Source of the DNA: Oasisia sp. SBJ-2009
Lineage: Eukaryota; Annelida; Polychaeta; Sabellida; Siboglinidae
Direction: 5' to 3'
DNA length: 64,000 bases
NCBI GenBank assembly: GCA_964017155.1
Contig: OZ024857.1
Coordinates: forward strand, 40,393,716-40,457,715
Positions 63,968 to 64,000 of this stretch are shown here, in pieces. The stretch's first letter is position 1. Each line of letters begins with the position of its first letter. The notes below the pieces were generated by a model. It had not been told where the DNA came from. It did not search any database and saw only the letters and a list, made by a program, of their open reading frames with translations. Position numbers and translations under genes: made by a program.

Positions 63968-64000
<33 letters not shown>
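63965..64000. repeat. TA microsatellite at window edge
   Basis: TA repeat running off the end of the window. Confidence 0.95.

Overview
The window is eukaryotic nuclear DNA. Genes are split into short exons with GT..AG introns. Non-LTR retrotransposon (LINE) remnants of several families and tRNA-headed SINEs are abundant, along with very large amounts of micro- and minisatellite DNA. There is no operon structure, rRNA or CRISPR array. The mix (CR1/L2-like, Rex1-like and RTE-like LINEs, a NIDO-domain gene, extreme simple-sequence load) fits a marine invertebrate such as a mollusc, annelid or amphioxus; the species cannot be fixed from the sequence.

Layout. 1-8 kb: LINE remnants and GT/CA repeats. 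8.3-28.5 kb: at least 17 minus-strand exons of one long coiled-coil protein gene (about 590 residues in the window; both ends appear to lie outside or are unrecognised). Almost every intron carries its own minisatellite, and LINE insertions nest inside one intron. In three introns the tandem unit starts at, or spans, the exon's own 5' splice site. 29-33 kb: LINE fragments, a decaying plus-strand gene of transposon type, and diverged ~360-bp tandem repeats. 34-39 kb: a possible two-exon minus-strand transcript and an undescribed dispersed repeat. 39.3-42 kb: a foldback element and a 2.1-kb hAT-like non-autonomous transposon filled with AT palindromes. 43.2-49.5 kb: five minus-strand exons with consistent phases encoding a signal peptide plus a complete-looking NIDO domain. 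48.2-53.8 kb: its first-exon/intron-1 region is present in three copies plus a stub, and one copy keeps a decayed first exon. 54-60.5 kb: large ACT, CCGT and GGTGGAGAGGGGCGG arrays around a nearly full-length endonuclease + reverse transcriptase LINE. 61-63.7 kb: two different LINE fragments joined in the same orientation.

The two clear host genes are unrelated in function: one is probably a cytoskeletal or centrosomal coiled-coil protein, the other a secreted or membrane-anchored matrix-type protein. Exon edges were set by eye from splice consensus, reading phase and protein pattern. No alignment or transcript data were available.
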